The notes under the pieces: model-generated | Seen by the model: only the letters and a program-made list of their open reading frames with translations | Told to the model about the DNA's origin: nothing | The model's database searches: none | Assembly (NCBI RefSeq): GCF_024741795.1 | Contig: NZ_CP102950.1 | Span: 1,426,001-1,490,000, forward strand | Direction: 5' to 3' | DNA length: 64,000 bases | Source of the DNA: Arthrobacter sp. CJ23 | GTDB lineage: Bacteria > Actinomycetota > Actinomycetes > Actinomycetales > Micrococcaceae | Part shown: positions 50,473 through 59,800 of the stretch, one piece after another | Layout: the number at the start of each line of letters is the position of its first letter | Position numbering within the stretch: position 1 is the stretch's first letter | Made by a program: the position numbers and the translations under genes

Positions 50473-51810
50473 TCAGAGCCCGTTGCGGACCACTGTTCCC
50501 TGCGCAACGACGACGCGGACCTTTTCCAGCGCCGTGCCGTCGGTGAGCGGGTCGGCGTCGACCACTACGGCGTCCGCGAAACCGCCGCTGACCAGGCGGC
50601 CGGCCTGGCCCTCCCAGCCGAGTAGGCGGGCAGCGTGGGTGGTCGCCGAGCGCAGACCCTCCAGCGGCGACAATCCCGCCTCGGTGAGCAGCCGCACTTC
50701 GGTACCCAGGGGAGTGACGTCGGTGCCGAACGAGTCCGTGCCTGCCACCACGGTCACGCCGGCCTCGTGTGCCGCACGGACGGCAGCCTTGAGGATGGGC
50801 GTGTATTCCTGTCCGCGGGCCGCGAGGACCGGGTTGGCTGACCTGGCCATGCTGGTGATGGCGTCCATGGTGGGCGTGAAGAAGGTGCCACGGCGGGCCA
50901 TCTCGGCAATGCTGGCCTCGGTGACGAAGACGCCGTGTTCGATGCTGCGGACGCCCGCGCGCACGGCGCCGTCGATCCCTTCGGCACTGTAGGCGTGGCA
51001 CAGGACGCCGGCGCCGCGGGCCGCATTGACAACCGCCGAGAGCTGCTCGACGTCGTAGACCAGTTCACGGGGATCCTGCTCGGCGAGGCCTGCACGCGGG
51101 TTTGCCCGGGTCTTGATGACCTCGGCACCGCGCTTGAGGTTGACCCGCGTGAGGTAGGCCAGGTCTGAGGCGTCGACGACGCCGTGGGGGAGCGCCACGA
51201 GCGGGGCCAGGTCCGGGTCCGCAAGGACCGAGTCGCCAAGCTCCGGCGAAATGAAGAGTCCGGCGGGACGCATTCGCGGCGAGGCGCCCGGTGCCCACGC
51301 GGGAAGGCCTGCAAGTGCCACGTCCTGGTAGAAGCTGGAGGAGCCGCTGCGGATGCTCGTGGCGCCGCCCTGCAGGATGAGGCGCGTATCGGCGAGGGCG
51401 TTCGCGTGGACGTGGACGTCCACGAGGCCGGGGACCACCCAGCGCCCCGTGGCGTTGAGGACTTGTGCGCGGCCCGCGACGGCGGCAACGGCCTTGCGCG
51501 TGGCGTCCCGGGTCCCGACGGCGGCGACCTTGCCGCCGTCGAGCACCAGAACGCCGTCCACCACGGCATCGCCAGTGAGCGGGTCAACGATGGTGCCACC
51601 CTCGATCACGACGGCGCCGGGCGTCACCGGGCGGCCCGGGTAATTGGGAGCCGCGGGCGGCTCGGCGGCGTGCGCGGCCGGGGCCGAGGCCATCTGGGCC
51701 GCAACGCTGGCGACGGTGATTCCGGCGAGAGCCGTGGCGCCCGCGAGGATTCCCCGGCGGGACAGGCCCGCCGGCGGCAGGTCTTCGCTCGAATGGTCGT
51801 GGTTGCACAT
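50473..51810 (-). CDS. Exported metal-dependent amidohydrolase (Tat signal)
   Basis: 445 residues from the ATG at 51810, which follows AAGGAG; an upstream in-frame start would have no such site. The signal LSRRGILAGATALAGITVAS with twin arginines and an AHA site indicates Tat export. The amidohydrolase fold is shown by VVPGLVDVHVHANAL (metal-binding H-x-H), SIEHG and VVAGTDSFGTDV (metal Asp), with the ending VRVVVAQGTVVRNG. It is closest to imidazolonepropionase/prolidase-like enzymes of the subtype I fold. Substrate unknown, perhaps a peptide or cyclic amide outside the cell. A perfect palindrome at 51858-51871 lies 48 bp upstream of its start. Confidence 0.87.
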   Translation of the reverse strand: MCNHDHSSEDLPPAGLSRRGILAGATALAGITVASVAAQMASAPAAHAAEPPAAPNYPGRPVTPGAVVIEGGTIVDPLTGDAVVDGVLVLDGGKVAAVGTRDATRKAVAAVAGRAQVLNATGRWVVPGLVDVHVHANALADTRLILQGGATSIRSGSSSFYQDVALAGLPAWAPGASPRMRPAGLFISPELGDSVLADPDLAPLVALPHGVVDASDLAYLTRVNLKRGAEVIKTRANPRAGLAEQDPRELVYDVEQLSAVVNAARGAGVLCHAYSAEGIDGAVRAGVRSIEHGVFVTEASIAEMARRGTFFTPTMDAITSMARSANPVLAARGQEYTPILKAAVRAAHEAGVTVVAGTDSFGTDVTPLGTEVRLLTEAGLSPLEGLRSATTHAARLLGWEGQAGRLVSGGFADAVVVDADPLTDGTALEKVRVVVAQGTVVRNGL

Positions 51811-51857
51811 GGGCTTCTCCTTGGGGCAGGCCTGGGCGGGTGGCACCCATCACTCTA

Positions 51858-51871
51858 TTTGGTATACCAAA
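51858..51871. promoter_or_regulatory. Perfect 14-bp palindrome, operator-like
   Basis: TTTGGTATACCAAA lies 48 bp before the amidohydrolase start and 119 bp before tdh. The GGTATACC core is typical of GntR-type sites (established for that family); no GntR gene is in the window. Confidence 0.5.
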
Positions 51872-51911
51872 GTAGTTTCAAGGTTTTTCGGAAAAAGACT
51901 TCCGGATCCCT

Positions 51912-51937
51912 AATGATTTAGCAATTCCTAAATTATT
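51912..51937. promoter_or_regulatory. AT-rich inverted repeat upstream of tdh
   Basis: AATGATTTAG (51912-51921) and CTAAATTATT (51928-51937) pair at 9 of 10 positions around a 6-base loop, in a low-GC island 54 bp before the tdh ATG. It could be an Lrp- or MarR-type operator of tdh-kbl. Confidence 0.45.
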
Positions 51938-51990
51938 GAGTGAGATACTTGAGCTTGTTCTAAGCTTTCCGAGGGCATCTAATTGGAGCC

Positions 51991-53037
51991 ATGAAGGCTC
52001 TCTACAAATCCGGCCCGCAGGCCGGTTTCGAACTCGTCGACCGCCCGGAACCCGAAGCCGGCCCCGGCGACGTCAAGATCCGCGTGATGACCACCGGCAT
52101 CTGCGGCACGGACCTGCACATCCAGTCCTGGGATGCCTGGGCCCAAAGCATCATCGAAACCCCGCTGATCGCAGGCCACGAGTTCTACGGTGAAGTCGTG
52201 GCGATCGGCGAGGACGTCCGCGACGTCAAGGTGGGCGACCGCGTCTCCGGCGAAGGCCACGTTGTCTGCGGAATCTGCCGCAACTGCCGCGCCGGCCGCC
52301 GCCAGATGTGCATCCACACCGTCTCCGTGGGCGTGCAGCGCGACGGCGCCTTCGCCGAGTACGTCGTCATCCCGGAGACCAACGTCTGGGTCCACCACGA
52401 CCCCTCCGTCACCCCGGAACTCGGCGCCATCTTCGACCCCTTCGGCAACGCCGTCCACACCGCACTGAGCTTCCCACTGGTGGGCGAGGACGTGCTCATC
52501 ACCGGCGCGGGCCCCATCGGCCTCATGGCCATCGCCGTCGCCCGCCACGCAGGCGCCCGCAAGATCGCCATCACCGACGTCTCCGGCCCGCGGCTGGAAC
52601 TCGCCCGCCAGATGGGCGTGGACCTGGCCATCGATGTGTCCAAGACCCGCGTCAAGGACGCCCAGAAGGAACTGGGCATGCGCGAGGGCTTCGACATTGG
52701 CCTGGAAATGTCCGGCCACCCCACGGCCTTGCCTGAGATGATCAACAACATGAACCACGGTGGCCGCATCGCCATGCTCGGCTTGCCGAGCCAGTCCATC
52801 GACATCGACTGGGGCAAGGTGGTCACCCACATGCTGACGCTGAAGGGCATCTACGGCCGCGAGATGTACGAGACCTGGTATGCCATGAGCGCCATGCTGT
52901 CCTCCAACCCCGCCCTGCACCGGAACATCTCCGCCGTCGTCACGGACAAGCTGTCCGCCGCCGACTGGGAGAAGGGCTTCGACATTGCCCGCGCCGGAAC
53001 CGGCGGCAAGGTCGTCCTCGACTGGACCGAACTCTAG
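51991..53037 (+). CDS. tdh: L-threonine 3-dehydrogenase
   Basis: 348 residues. It oxidises L-threonine with NAD+ to 2-amino-3-ketobutyrate. It is a zinc medium-chain dehydrogenase: catalytic zinc ligands Cys38 (GICGTDLHI) and His63-Glu64 (AGHEFYGEV), and structural zinc Cys93, Cys96, Cys99 and Cys107. The NAD fold is [20 protein letters not shown]. Length and residue numbering match E. coli Tdh. It is followed 29 bp later by kbl, the partner enzyme, so threonine is degraded to glycine and acetyl-CoA. Confidence 0.97.
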   Translation: MKALYKSGPQAGFELVDRPEPEAGPGDVKIRVMTTGICGTDLHIQSWDAWAQSIIETPLIAGHEFYGEVVAIGEDVRDVKVGDRVSGEGHVVCGICRNCRAGRRQMCIHTVSVGVQRDGAFAEYVVIPETNVWVHHDPSVTPELGAIFDPFGNAVHTALSFPLVGEDVLITGAGPIGLMAIAVARHAGARKIAITDVSGPRLELARQMGVDLAIDVSKTRVKDAQKELGMREGFDIGLEMSGHPTALPEMINNMNHGGRIAMLGLPSQSIDIDWGKVVTHMLTLKGIYGREMYETWYAMSAMLSSNPALHRNISAVVTDKLSAADWEKGFDIARAGTGGKVVLDWTEL

Positions 53038-53066
53038 AGACCCCGGAAGCCAAGGAGCAAAGCACC

Positions 53067-54272
53067 ATGTATTCAGCAATCAAAGACCAGCTGCAGGGCG
53101 AGCTGGACGAGATCCGCAGCGCCGGACTCTTCAAGACCGAACGCCACATCGATTCACCCCAGGCCAGCCACATCGCCGCCGGGCAGCTCGGCCAGCCCGC
53201 CGCCGCCGTCCTGAACTTCTGCGCCAACAACTACCTGGGCCTGGCCGACCACCCGGACATCATCGCCGCCGCCAAGTCCGCCATGGACGAGCGCGGCTTC
53301 GGCATGGCCTCGGTGCGCTTCATCTGCGGCACCCAGGACCTCCACCTCGAGCTCGAGGCGCGCGTCTCCAAGTTCCTGGGCACCGAGGACACCATCCTGT
53401 TCTCGAGCTGCTTCGACGCCAACGGCGGCGTGTTCGAGTCCCTCTTCGGCGCCGAAGACGCCATCATCTCCGACTCCCTGAACCATGCATCCATCATCGA
53501 CGGCATCCGCCTGAGCAAGGCGCAGCGTTTCCGCTACGCCAACCAGGACATGGCGGACCTTGAGGCCAAGCTCATCGAGGCCACCACGCAGGCCACACCG
53601 GCCCGCCGGAAGATCATCGTCACGGACGGTGTCTTCTCCATGGACGGCTTCCTGGCCCCGCTGGAGGCGATCTGCGACCTCGCCGAGAAGTACGACGCCC
53701 TGGTCATGGTGGATGACTCCCACGCCGTGGGCTTCATGGGCTCCACCGGCGCAGGCACGCCTGAACACGCCGGCGTGTCGGACCGCGTGGACATCTACAC
53801 CGGCACCTTCGGCAAGGCCCTGGGCGGCGCCTCCGGCGGCTACGTGTCCGGCCGCGGCGAGATCGTTGCCATGCTCCGCCAGAAGGCCCGCCCGTATCTG
53901 TTCTCCAACTCGCTCGCCCCGGCCATCGTCGCGGCCACCATCAAGGCCATCGAGCTGGTGCAGGGTTCCGGCGAGCTGCGCACGCGCCTGTTCGAGAATG
54001 CTGCCCTGTTCCGCCGCCGCATGAGCGAGGAAGGCTTCGAACTGCTCGACGGCGAACACGCCATCATCCCGGTCATGTTCGGCGATGCCGTGGTTGCCGC
54101 AAAGGTGGCCGACGAAATGCTCAGCCGCGGCGTGTTCGTGACGGCCTTCAGCTACCCCGTGGTGCCCAAGGGCGCCGCGCGCATCCGTGTCCAGCTCTCC
54201 GCCGCCCACAGCGCCGACGACGTCGAAGCCTGCGTCCAGGCGTTCATCAAGAGCCGGGCCGCAGTCGCCTGA
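53067..54272 (+). CDS. kbl: Glycine C-acetyltransferase (2-amino-3-ketobutyrate CoA ligase)
   Basis: 401 residues; the ATG follows AAGGAG. It is a PLP enzyme that splits 2-amino-3-ketobutyrate with CoA into glycine and acetyl-CoA. The PLP Lys is near residue 250 in [29 protein letters not shown] gives the cofactor Asp and His; and [13 protein letters not shown] is the alpha-oxoamine synthase start. It forms an operon with tdh and is followed by a flavoprotein and hutI. Confidence 0.97.
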   Translation: MYSAIKDQLQGELDEIRSAGLFKTERHIDSPQASHIAAGQLGQPAAAVLNFCANNYLGLADHPDIIAAAKSAMDERGFGMASVRFICGTQDLHLELEARVSKFLGTEDTILFSSCFDANGGVFESLFGAEDAIISDSLNHASIIDGIRLSKAQRFRYANQDMADLEAKLIEATTQATPARRKIIVTDGVFSMDGFLAPLEAICDLAEKYDALVMVDDSHAVGFMGSTGAGTPEHAGVSDRVDIYTGTFGKALGGASGGYVSGRGEIVAMLRQKARPYLFSNSLAPAIVAATIKAIELVQGSGELRTRLFENAALFRRRMSEEGFELLDGEHAIIPVMFGDAVVAAKVADEMLSRGVFVTAFSYPVVPKGAARIRVQLSAAHSADDVEACVQAFIKSRAAVA

Positions 54273-54334
54273 AGCCCGGGAACCAGGCCGGCATTTCCCT
54301 GCCCCGATCAGTCCCCGTCTGGAAGGATGGAGCC

Positions 54335-55462
54335 ATGGCTTCGAATTATGACGTGGTAATCGTGGGCGGCGGAATTGCCGGCCTGTCCTTGGCTTCTGCC
54401 CTGGCCGGGAAGTGCTCGGTGGCGCTGGTGGAGGCCGAGCAGTCGCTGGCCTTCCACACGTCCTCCCGCTCGGCCCGCCAGCTGATCCCCAGCTACGGTC
54501 CGCCCGTGGTGCAGGAACTCACCGTCCGCACGCTGGAGTTGTTGAAAGCCCGCGACGCCGAACTCCCGGAGCCGGTGCTGAGCCCGCGCAGCTTCATGCT
54601 GGTGGGCGAGGAAGCGATCGTCCGGGCCGAGTCCAGCGGCAACATGCATGCCATCACCCATGCCGAGGCACTCGGCCTGTGCCCCGTGCTCAGGCCGGAG
54701 TCCTTCACCGCGGCAGGCCTGGACACCGGCTCCTACGGCTGCAACGCGCCGCTGCTCCTGGAAGACCACCGCAGCCGTGCCGAGGCCGGGGGAGTGGACA
54801 TCATCACCGGTGCCCGCGTCCACTCGGCCCAGCGGCTCGGCAGCGGCTGGCAGCTGGGCGCCGGCACCGAAGGCTTCCAGTCCGCCGTAGTGGTCAACGC
54901 GGCAGGTGCGTGGGCAGATGAGCTGGCCGTCATCAGCGGCGTGGAGAAGCTGGGACTCCAGCCGTTCCGCCGCACCGCGGCGATTGTCGACGTCGAGCAG
55001 CCGCTGGGTCCGGACACGCCCATGGTTGCCGCTGCGGATGACACCTACTATTTCAAGCCCGACGGCGGCCAGGTGCTGATCTCGCCATCCGAGACTGTGC
55101 CGAGCCGTGCCGAGGACGCCAAGCCGTACCCCGGCGACATCGAAAACCTCATCGCCCGCCTCAATTCCCTCACAACCCTCGGCATCCGTTCCGTGGACCG
55201 TGCCTGGACCGGGCTGCGCACCGAGGCGGCGGACGGGGTCCCAGTGGTGGGCTTCGACGCCGAGGCCCGGGGCTTCTTCTGGCTCGCCGGGCAGGGCGGC
55301 TACGGCTTCCAGACCTCCTCGGCCATCGCCGAGCTCGCGGCCGCCCTCGTCCTCGGCGAACTGTCCGGCAGGCCGTCCGGCCAGCACCCGGGCGCGGAGC
55401 AGAGTCCGGAATCCCGGACAGCAGAGGAGCTGGCTGCCGTGCGCTGGTCCATCCGGCGCTGA
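54335..55462 (+). CDS. FAD-dependent amino-acid/glycine-type oxidoreductase (DAO family)
   Basis: 375 residues; the ATG follows GGAAGGATGGAG. The Rossmann FAD motif is VVIVGGGIAGLSLASALAG, with VALVEAE ending the second strand. VVNAAGAWADEL and the C-terminal GVPVVGFDAEARGFFWLAGQGGYGFQTS are DAO-family signatures. It likely oxidises a D-amino or secondary amine. Its position after tdh-kbl suggests a role in glycine or related amine catabolism, but this is only inference. The substrate is not determined. Confidence 0.88.
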   Translation: MASNYDVVIVGGGIAGLSLASALAGKCSVALVEAEQSLAFHTSSRSARQLIPSYGPPVVQELTVRTLELLKARDAELPEPVLSPRSFMLVGEEAIVRAESSGNMHAITHAEALGLCPVLRPESFTAAGLDTGSYGCNAPLLLEDHRSRAEAGGVDIITGARVHSAQRLGSGWQLGAGTEGFQSAVVVNAAGAWADELAVISGVEKLGLQPFRRTAAIVDVEQPLGPDTPMVAAADDTYYFKPDGGQVLISPSETVPSRAEDAKPYPGDIENLIARLNSLTTLGIRSVDRAWTGLRTEAADGVPVVGFDAEARGFFWLAGQGGYGFQTSSAIAELAAALVLGELSGRPSGQHPGAEQSPESRTAEELAAVRWSIRR

Positions 55463-55473
55463 ACAATGGGTTC

Positions 55474-56697
55474 ATGAACGGGCACGCGAGCACACTCATC
55501 GGCAACATCGGCGAACTCATGACCCAGGACCTGGAGCACCGCGTCCTGAGGGACGCCGCCCTGGTGCTGGAAGGGGAGCGCATCTCCTGGATCGGCCCCT
55601 CCGCCGAGGCTCCGGCCGCCGACACGTTCGTGGACGCCGCCGGCCAGGCCGTGCTGCCCGGCTGGGTGGACTCCCACTCCCACCTCATCTTCGCAGGCGA
55701 CCGCACCGCCGAGTTCGAGGCCCGCATGGCGGGCCAGAGCTACAGTGCCGGCGGCATCGCCGTGACCACCGGAGCCACCCGCGGAGCCAGCGACGAGGAG
55801 CTCACGCGCCTGGTGGCCGGACGCGTCGCCGAGGCGGTCTCACAGGGCACCACCTACCTGGAGAGCAAGACCGGCTATGGCCTGGACGTCGAGAACGAGG
55901 CCCGCAGCGCCCGCATCGCCGCGGCCGCCGTGGACGAAGTGACCTACCTGGGCGCCCACCTGGTGCCGGCAGGGGTGGACGCGGAGGAGTACACGGACCT
56001 CGTGTGCGGGCCGATGCTGGACGCCGTGCGCCCCTACGTCCGCTGGGCGGACGTCTTCTGCGAGCGCGGCGCCTTCACGGAGGATCAGTCCCGCCGCGTG
56101 CTGCAAGCCTGCCGGGACGCAGGCCTGGGCCTGCGGGTCCACGGCAACCAGCTCGGCGAGGGCCCGGGTGTGCAGCTCGCCGTGGAGTTCGGCGCGGCCA
56201 GCGTGGACCACGTCAACTACCTGTCCGACGCCGACATCCAGGCCCTCGCGGGCAGCTGGGCCGGCTGGGATGCCGCCGCCGGCACAGGAAGCCGCGGCAC
56301 CGTGGCCACATGCCTGCCCGCCTGCGACCTCTCCACCCGCCAGCCGCTCGCCCCGGGCCGTGCCCTGATCGACGCCGGCGTCCAGATCGCCCTGGCGGCC
56401 AACTGCAACCCCGGCACCTCCTACACCAGCTCAATCGCATTCTGCGTGACCACGGCCGTGCTCCAGATGCACCTGAGCGTCCACGAGGCCGTCCGTGCGG
56501 CCACCTATGGCGGGGCGCTCGCCCTGGGCCGGGAGTCAGGGAACGACGTCGACGGCGAAAGGGCGGTGGGCTCCATCGCCGTCGGGCACCGCGCGGACCT
56601 GCACCTGCTCAAGGCGCCTTCTGCCACGCACCTGGCCTACCGGCCCGGCATCCCCCTGACCCAGGCCGTGTGGCGGGCAGGCGTGCGCGTCGTCTAG
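55474..56697 (+). CDS. hutI: Imidazolonepropionase
   Basis: 407 residues, 11 bp after the flavoprotein gene. It opens the ring of 4-imidazolone-5-propionate in histidine degradation. Signatures: VLPGWVDSHSHLIFAGDRTAEFEARMAG, without gaps in the family pattern (zinc His-x-His and the G-D-R-x-x-E-F block), then GATRGAS, LESKTGYGL, and the later metal residues in LRVHGNQL and SVDHVNYL. The HutI DxNPG segment appears as ALAANCNPGTSYTSS, with Asn for Asp. Other hut genes (hutU, hutH) are not adjacent in the window. An inverted repeat follows. Confidence 0.93.
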   Translation: MNGHASTLIGNIGELMTQDLEHRVLRDAALVLEGERISWIGPSAEAPAADTFVDAAGQAVLPGWVDSHSHLIFAGDRTAEFEARMAGQSYSAGGIAVTTGATRGASDEELTRLVAGRVAEAVSQGTTYLESKTGYGLDVENEARSARIAAAAVDEVTYLGAHLVPAGVDAEEYTDLVCGPMLDAVRPYVRWADVFCERGAFTEDQSRRVLQACRDAGLGLRVHGNQLGEGPGVQLAVEFGAASVDHVNYLSDADIQALAGSWAGWDAAAGTGSRGTVATCLPACDLSTRQPLAPGRALIDAGVQIALAANCNPGTSYTSSIAFCVTTAVLQMHLSVHEAVRAATYGGALALGRESGNDVDGERAVGSIAVGHRADLHLLKAPSATHLAYRPGIPLTQAVWRAGVRVV

Positions 56698-56706
56698 ATA
56701 ACAGCA

Positions 56707-56765
56707 ACGCGGGGTCACCTAGCGCCTGTTCCGATCCCTCGGATGGGCGCTAAGTGACCCCGTGT
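56707..56765. terminator. Long inverted repeat between convergent hutI and GH101 genes
   Basis: 20-base arms (56707-56726 and 56746-56765) pair at 18 positions; both exceptions allow G-U pairing. A nested TCCGA/TCGGA hairpin lies inside. It is likely a bidirectional terminator. Confidence 0.65.
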
Positions 56766-56773
56766 TGTCTTAG

Positions 56774-56827
56774 GAACCCCTAGGCGCAGCTGAACCCCTA
56801 GGAGCAGCTGAACCCCTAGGCGCAGCT
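56774..56827 (-). repeat. 18-bp tandem triplication spanning the GH101 stop codon
   Basis: Units GAACCCCTAGGCGCAGCT at 56774-56791, a one-base variant at 56792-56809, and 56810-56827. Each on the minus strand codes Ser-Cys-(Ala/Ser)-stop-Gly-Phe in the gene's frame, so the C-terminal tail and its TAG are present three times in frame. Confidence 0.9.
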
Positions 56828-59800
56828 GAACTTGGCGTCCGCCCAGTCGGCCCAGTCGTCGCCGGCGTCGTCACCGTTCTTGTCGGCGATCAGTTCAACG
56901 CCCTGGACGCCGGTGATGTCCACCGAGACCGGGAGCGCTGCCGAGTCCGCGCTGAGGATCGGGGTCCGGAGCAGCTCGCGGCCGTCACCCTTGATGATGA
57001 ACACCACGGAGCCGTGCAGGCCCTTGTTCAACTTGGCATCGTCAACACCCACCAGGGCGGTGAAGGCGCTGCACTTGGCCTCGGTGGCGATGGCGATCCT
57101 GGAGTCGGCGTGGGCGCCGATCCCCTTGGCATACGTGACGCCGTCCAGGCGGAGCTCCGGACCATCGCCGGCGTTCTCCTCACCGTTGGCGCGGTCCCGT
57201 TCAGCGGGGCCCCAGCCGTTGGTGCTGGCCGTCCACGGCAGGTCCGAGGCGAACACGGTGCCGCTCAGGCCGGCGGGCGGTACACCGTGGTGCGTCGTGG
57301 AGCAGGTGAACCTGGCCTCCGCCCAGTCGGCGTGGTCGTTGCCGTTCCCGTCGCCTGAATCGTTGGCCACCAGGTCAACATAGGCGGCACCCGTGACATC
57401 CACGGTGAGCGGGAGCGGGGCACTCAGCGCACCCAGGACAGGGGTGGTGACCTTCGTGGCGCCGTCGGCAACCACGGAGAACTTCACGCTGCCACGCGTG
57501 GCCTGGGCGTCGTCGATGCCCACCACGGCGGTGAAGGAGGTGCAGTAGCCGCCAAGGTAGTAGCGGACGGTGCTGTTGGCGTGGGCGCCCAGGCCCTTCG
57601 CGAAGGCCGTGCCGTTGAGCTTCAGCGGGCGGCCGTCGCCGCTGCCCTGTTCGCCGTTGGACATGTCCTTTTCCACCGGGCCCCAGCCGTTCGTGGCGCT
57701 CACCCATGGGTGGTCGCTGGCGAAGACCGTGGCCTGCGGCGGCTTGGGCAGGGTGCGCACCGAGGTGCTGGTGCTGATGGTGCGGGCACCGGCCGGCCCT
57801 GTGGTGGTGGTGTAGCGGGCCGTGGCCTTGACGGTGTAGTCGCCGTCAGCGTCCGCCGGAGCGGTCAGCTTCCACGTGGTGCCCAGGCGTCCGCCTGCGG
57901 GGAGCGTGGCGGCGGTGGCGGGAGTTGCCGGGGTTGCCGTCCAGCCCTGCGGCAGTTCGAGTTCCACGGCGAGGCCCGCGATGGCGGCCGGTTCGTCGGA
58001 GACGAACGTGGTCACGAAGTCCTGGGCCTTGCCCTGCTGCACCACATCGCCCTGGAGGGCCGCGCTCAGCTGGGCACAGGCCGGCACGGCCTCGGACGCG
58101 CCGAGGTCTTCGACCAGGAGGTTGTCCAGGGTGAAGTCCGAACCGTTCGCGGAACCGGTGCGCTGCAGGCCCACGAAGTAGTCGCCGCAGAAGCCGGTGT
58201 CCAGCACCTCCTCAAAGCGTGCCGTGCTCGTCTGCTCGCCGAGCGGCTGGCTTCCGGTCACTGCCGGTCCCGCCTGGGAGTCGTAGCCGGAAACCCAGGC
58301 GTACTGCCCTGCCTTGGAGTTCTGGTAGTCGAAGGAGACCTTGTACTTGTGGCCTGCCTGGAACGGCATGGTGTAGCCGGTGGTGCGGTAGACCATGCCG
58401 GGGGTGCCGTTGGGGCCGAGGTTCTCGTCGTGTGCAAGGAGGGACCAGGTGCCGCCGAGGACCTCGTCGATGACGTTGGTGTTCCAGCCCTTCTGGGTGA
58501 AGGGTTCGTTGCGTTCGGTGATGTGCGTGCGCGGGTCGGTGGAACCGCCGGCGTTGCCCTTCACGAACGGGCCCCAGCCCTGGTCCACGTTCTCGAAGTC
58601 CTCGCTGAGGACCCCGGTGCTGGGAACACGCTTCGCTTCCACGGCCCGGAAGTCGTCCACGCGGACCTTGGCTGTGCCGTCCCCTGCTTGGAAGCTGACG
58701 GTGGGGCGGGTGCCGTTCGTGGGCACATCGATGAGGACACGGAGGCGCTGGAAGTTGGTGCCGGTCTTCTCATCGGCCGCAACGGAGTTCGCCGCGTTGG
58801 AGCTGTCCACCGTGATGGTCTCGGTCTTGCCGCCGGGAACCTCCACCTTCAAGGTGGCGGGGCGGCTCTGGCCGGGCTCGATTTCGACGAAGGCACTCAC
58901 CGAGTAGGTGCCGGCTTTGAATGGCAGCAGCTGCTGGGAGATGGAGGAAGCGCCGGCGCCGAGTTCGGCGTAGCGGCGGCCCTTGGCATCGCGGACAATC
59001 GCGGCCGTGCCCGTGGGGCTCCACTTCTGGAGGTCCACGGCGTTGAAGCCGGGGTCCTTGATCCGGGTGCCTTCGCCGAAGGAGGCGTCGGCGGGGACAC
59101 TGACGGTGGCGGCGTTGGCGGTCAGCACATAGGGCTGGCCGGGATCTGCGGCGAGGGTGACCTGGCCGTTGACCACCGGGATGTCGGCCACCTTGACGCG
59201 GCCGTTGTCCGTCAGCTTGAACTGCTGCAGGCCGGTGGAGTTGCGGTACGCGTCGGTGAGCGTCCAGGTGGTGCTGCCGCCGGCCGGGTTGTAGTGGTAG
59301 AGCTTGTCCAGGGCGCCGCCCGTGGTGGAGGCCCAGGGGAGCAGGTACTTGTTGCCCTGGAGCACGGAGACGCCGTTGACGGTGATGTCGCGGGCCGCGG
59401 GGGTGTTGCCGGTGACTGCCACGCCGTCGGCGAGGTCGATGCGGTCGGCGGTCCACTTGGTGATCTGGTGGTGCTGCAGGTACTTGGCCGGCAGGTTGGC
59501 GGTCCAGATGTTGTTGTAGAACGCGTTGAAGTCGTTCTGGCCGGTCCAGCCTTCGAACTCCACGATGTGGGAGACGCCCAGTTTGGCGTCCGGGTTCCAG
59601 ACGTCGGACTGGGTGTTGTTGATGAAGCGCAGGATCTGGGAGTTGACGCCCTTGTTGGTGCTGCCGCCGTACTTCTCATCGTTGGCCCAGTGCGACCAGG
59701 TGTTGTTGCGGGAGAGCTTGTCGGCCCATTCGGAGCCCACACGGAAGCCGTTCTTGACGAGCTCCTTCTGCAGGGTCTCCGCGAGCCAGCCGTATTCGTA

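Noticed and set aside
56774..56827. Short CRISPR-like array
   Set aside because: The units are contiguous without spacers and fall over a stop codon; it is a simple tandem repeat.
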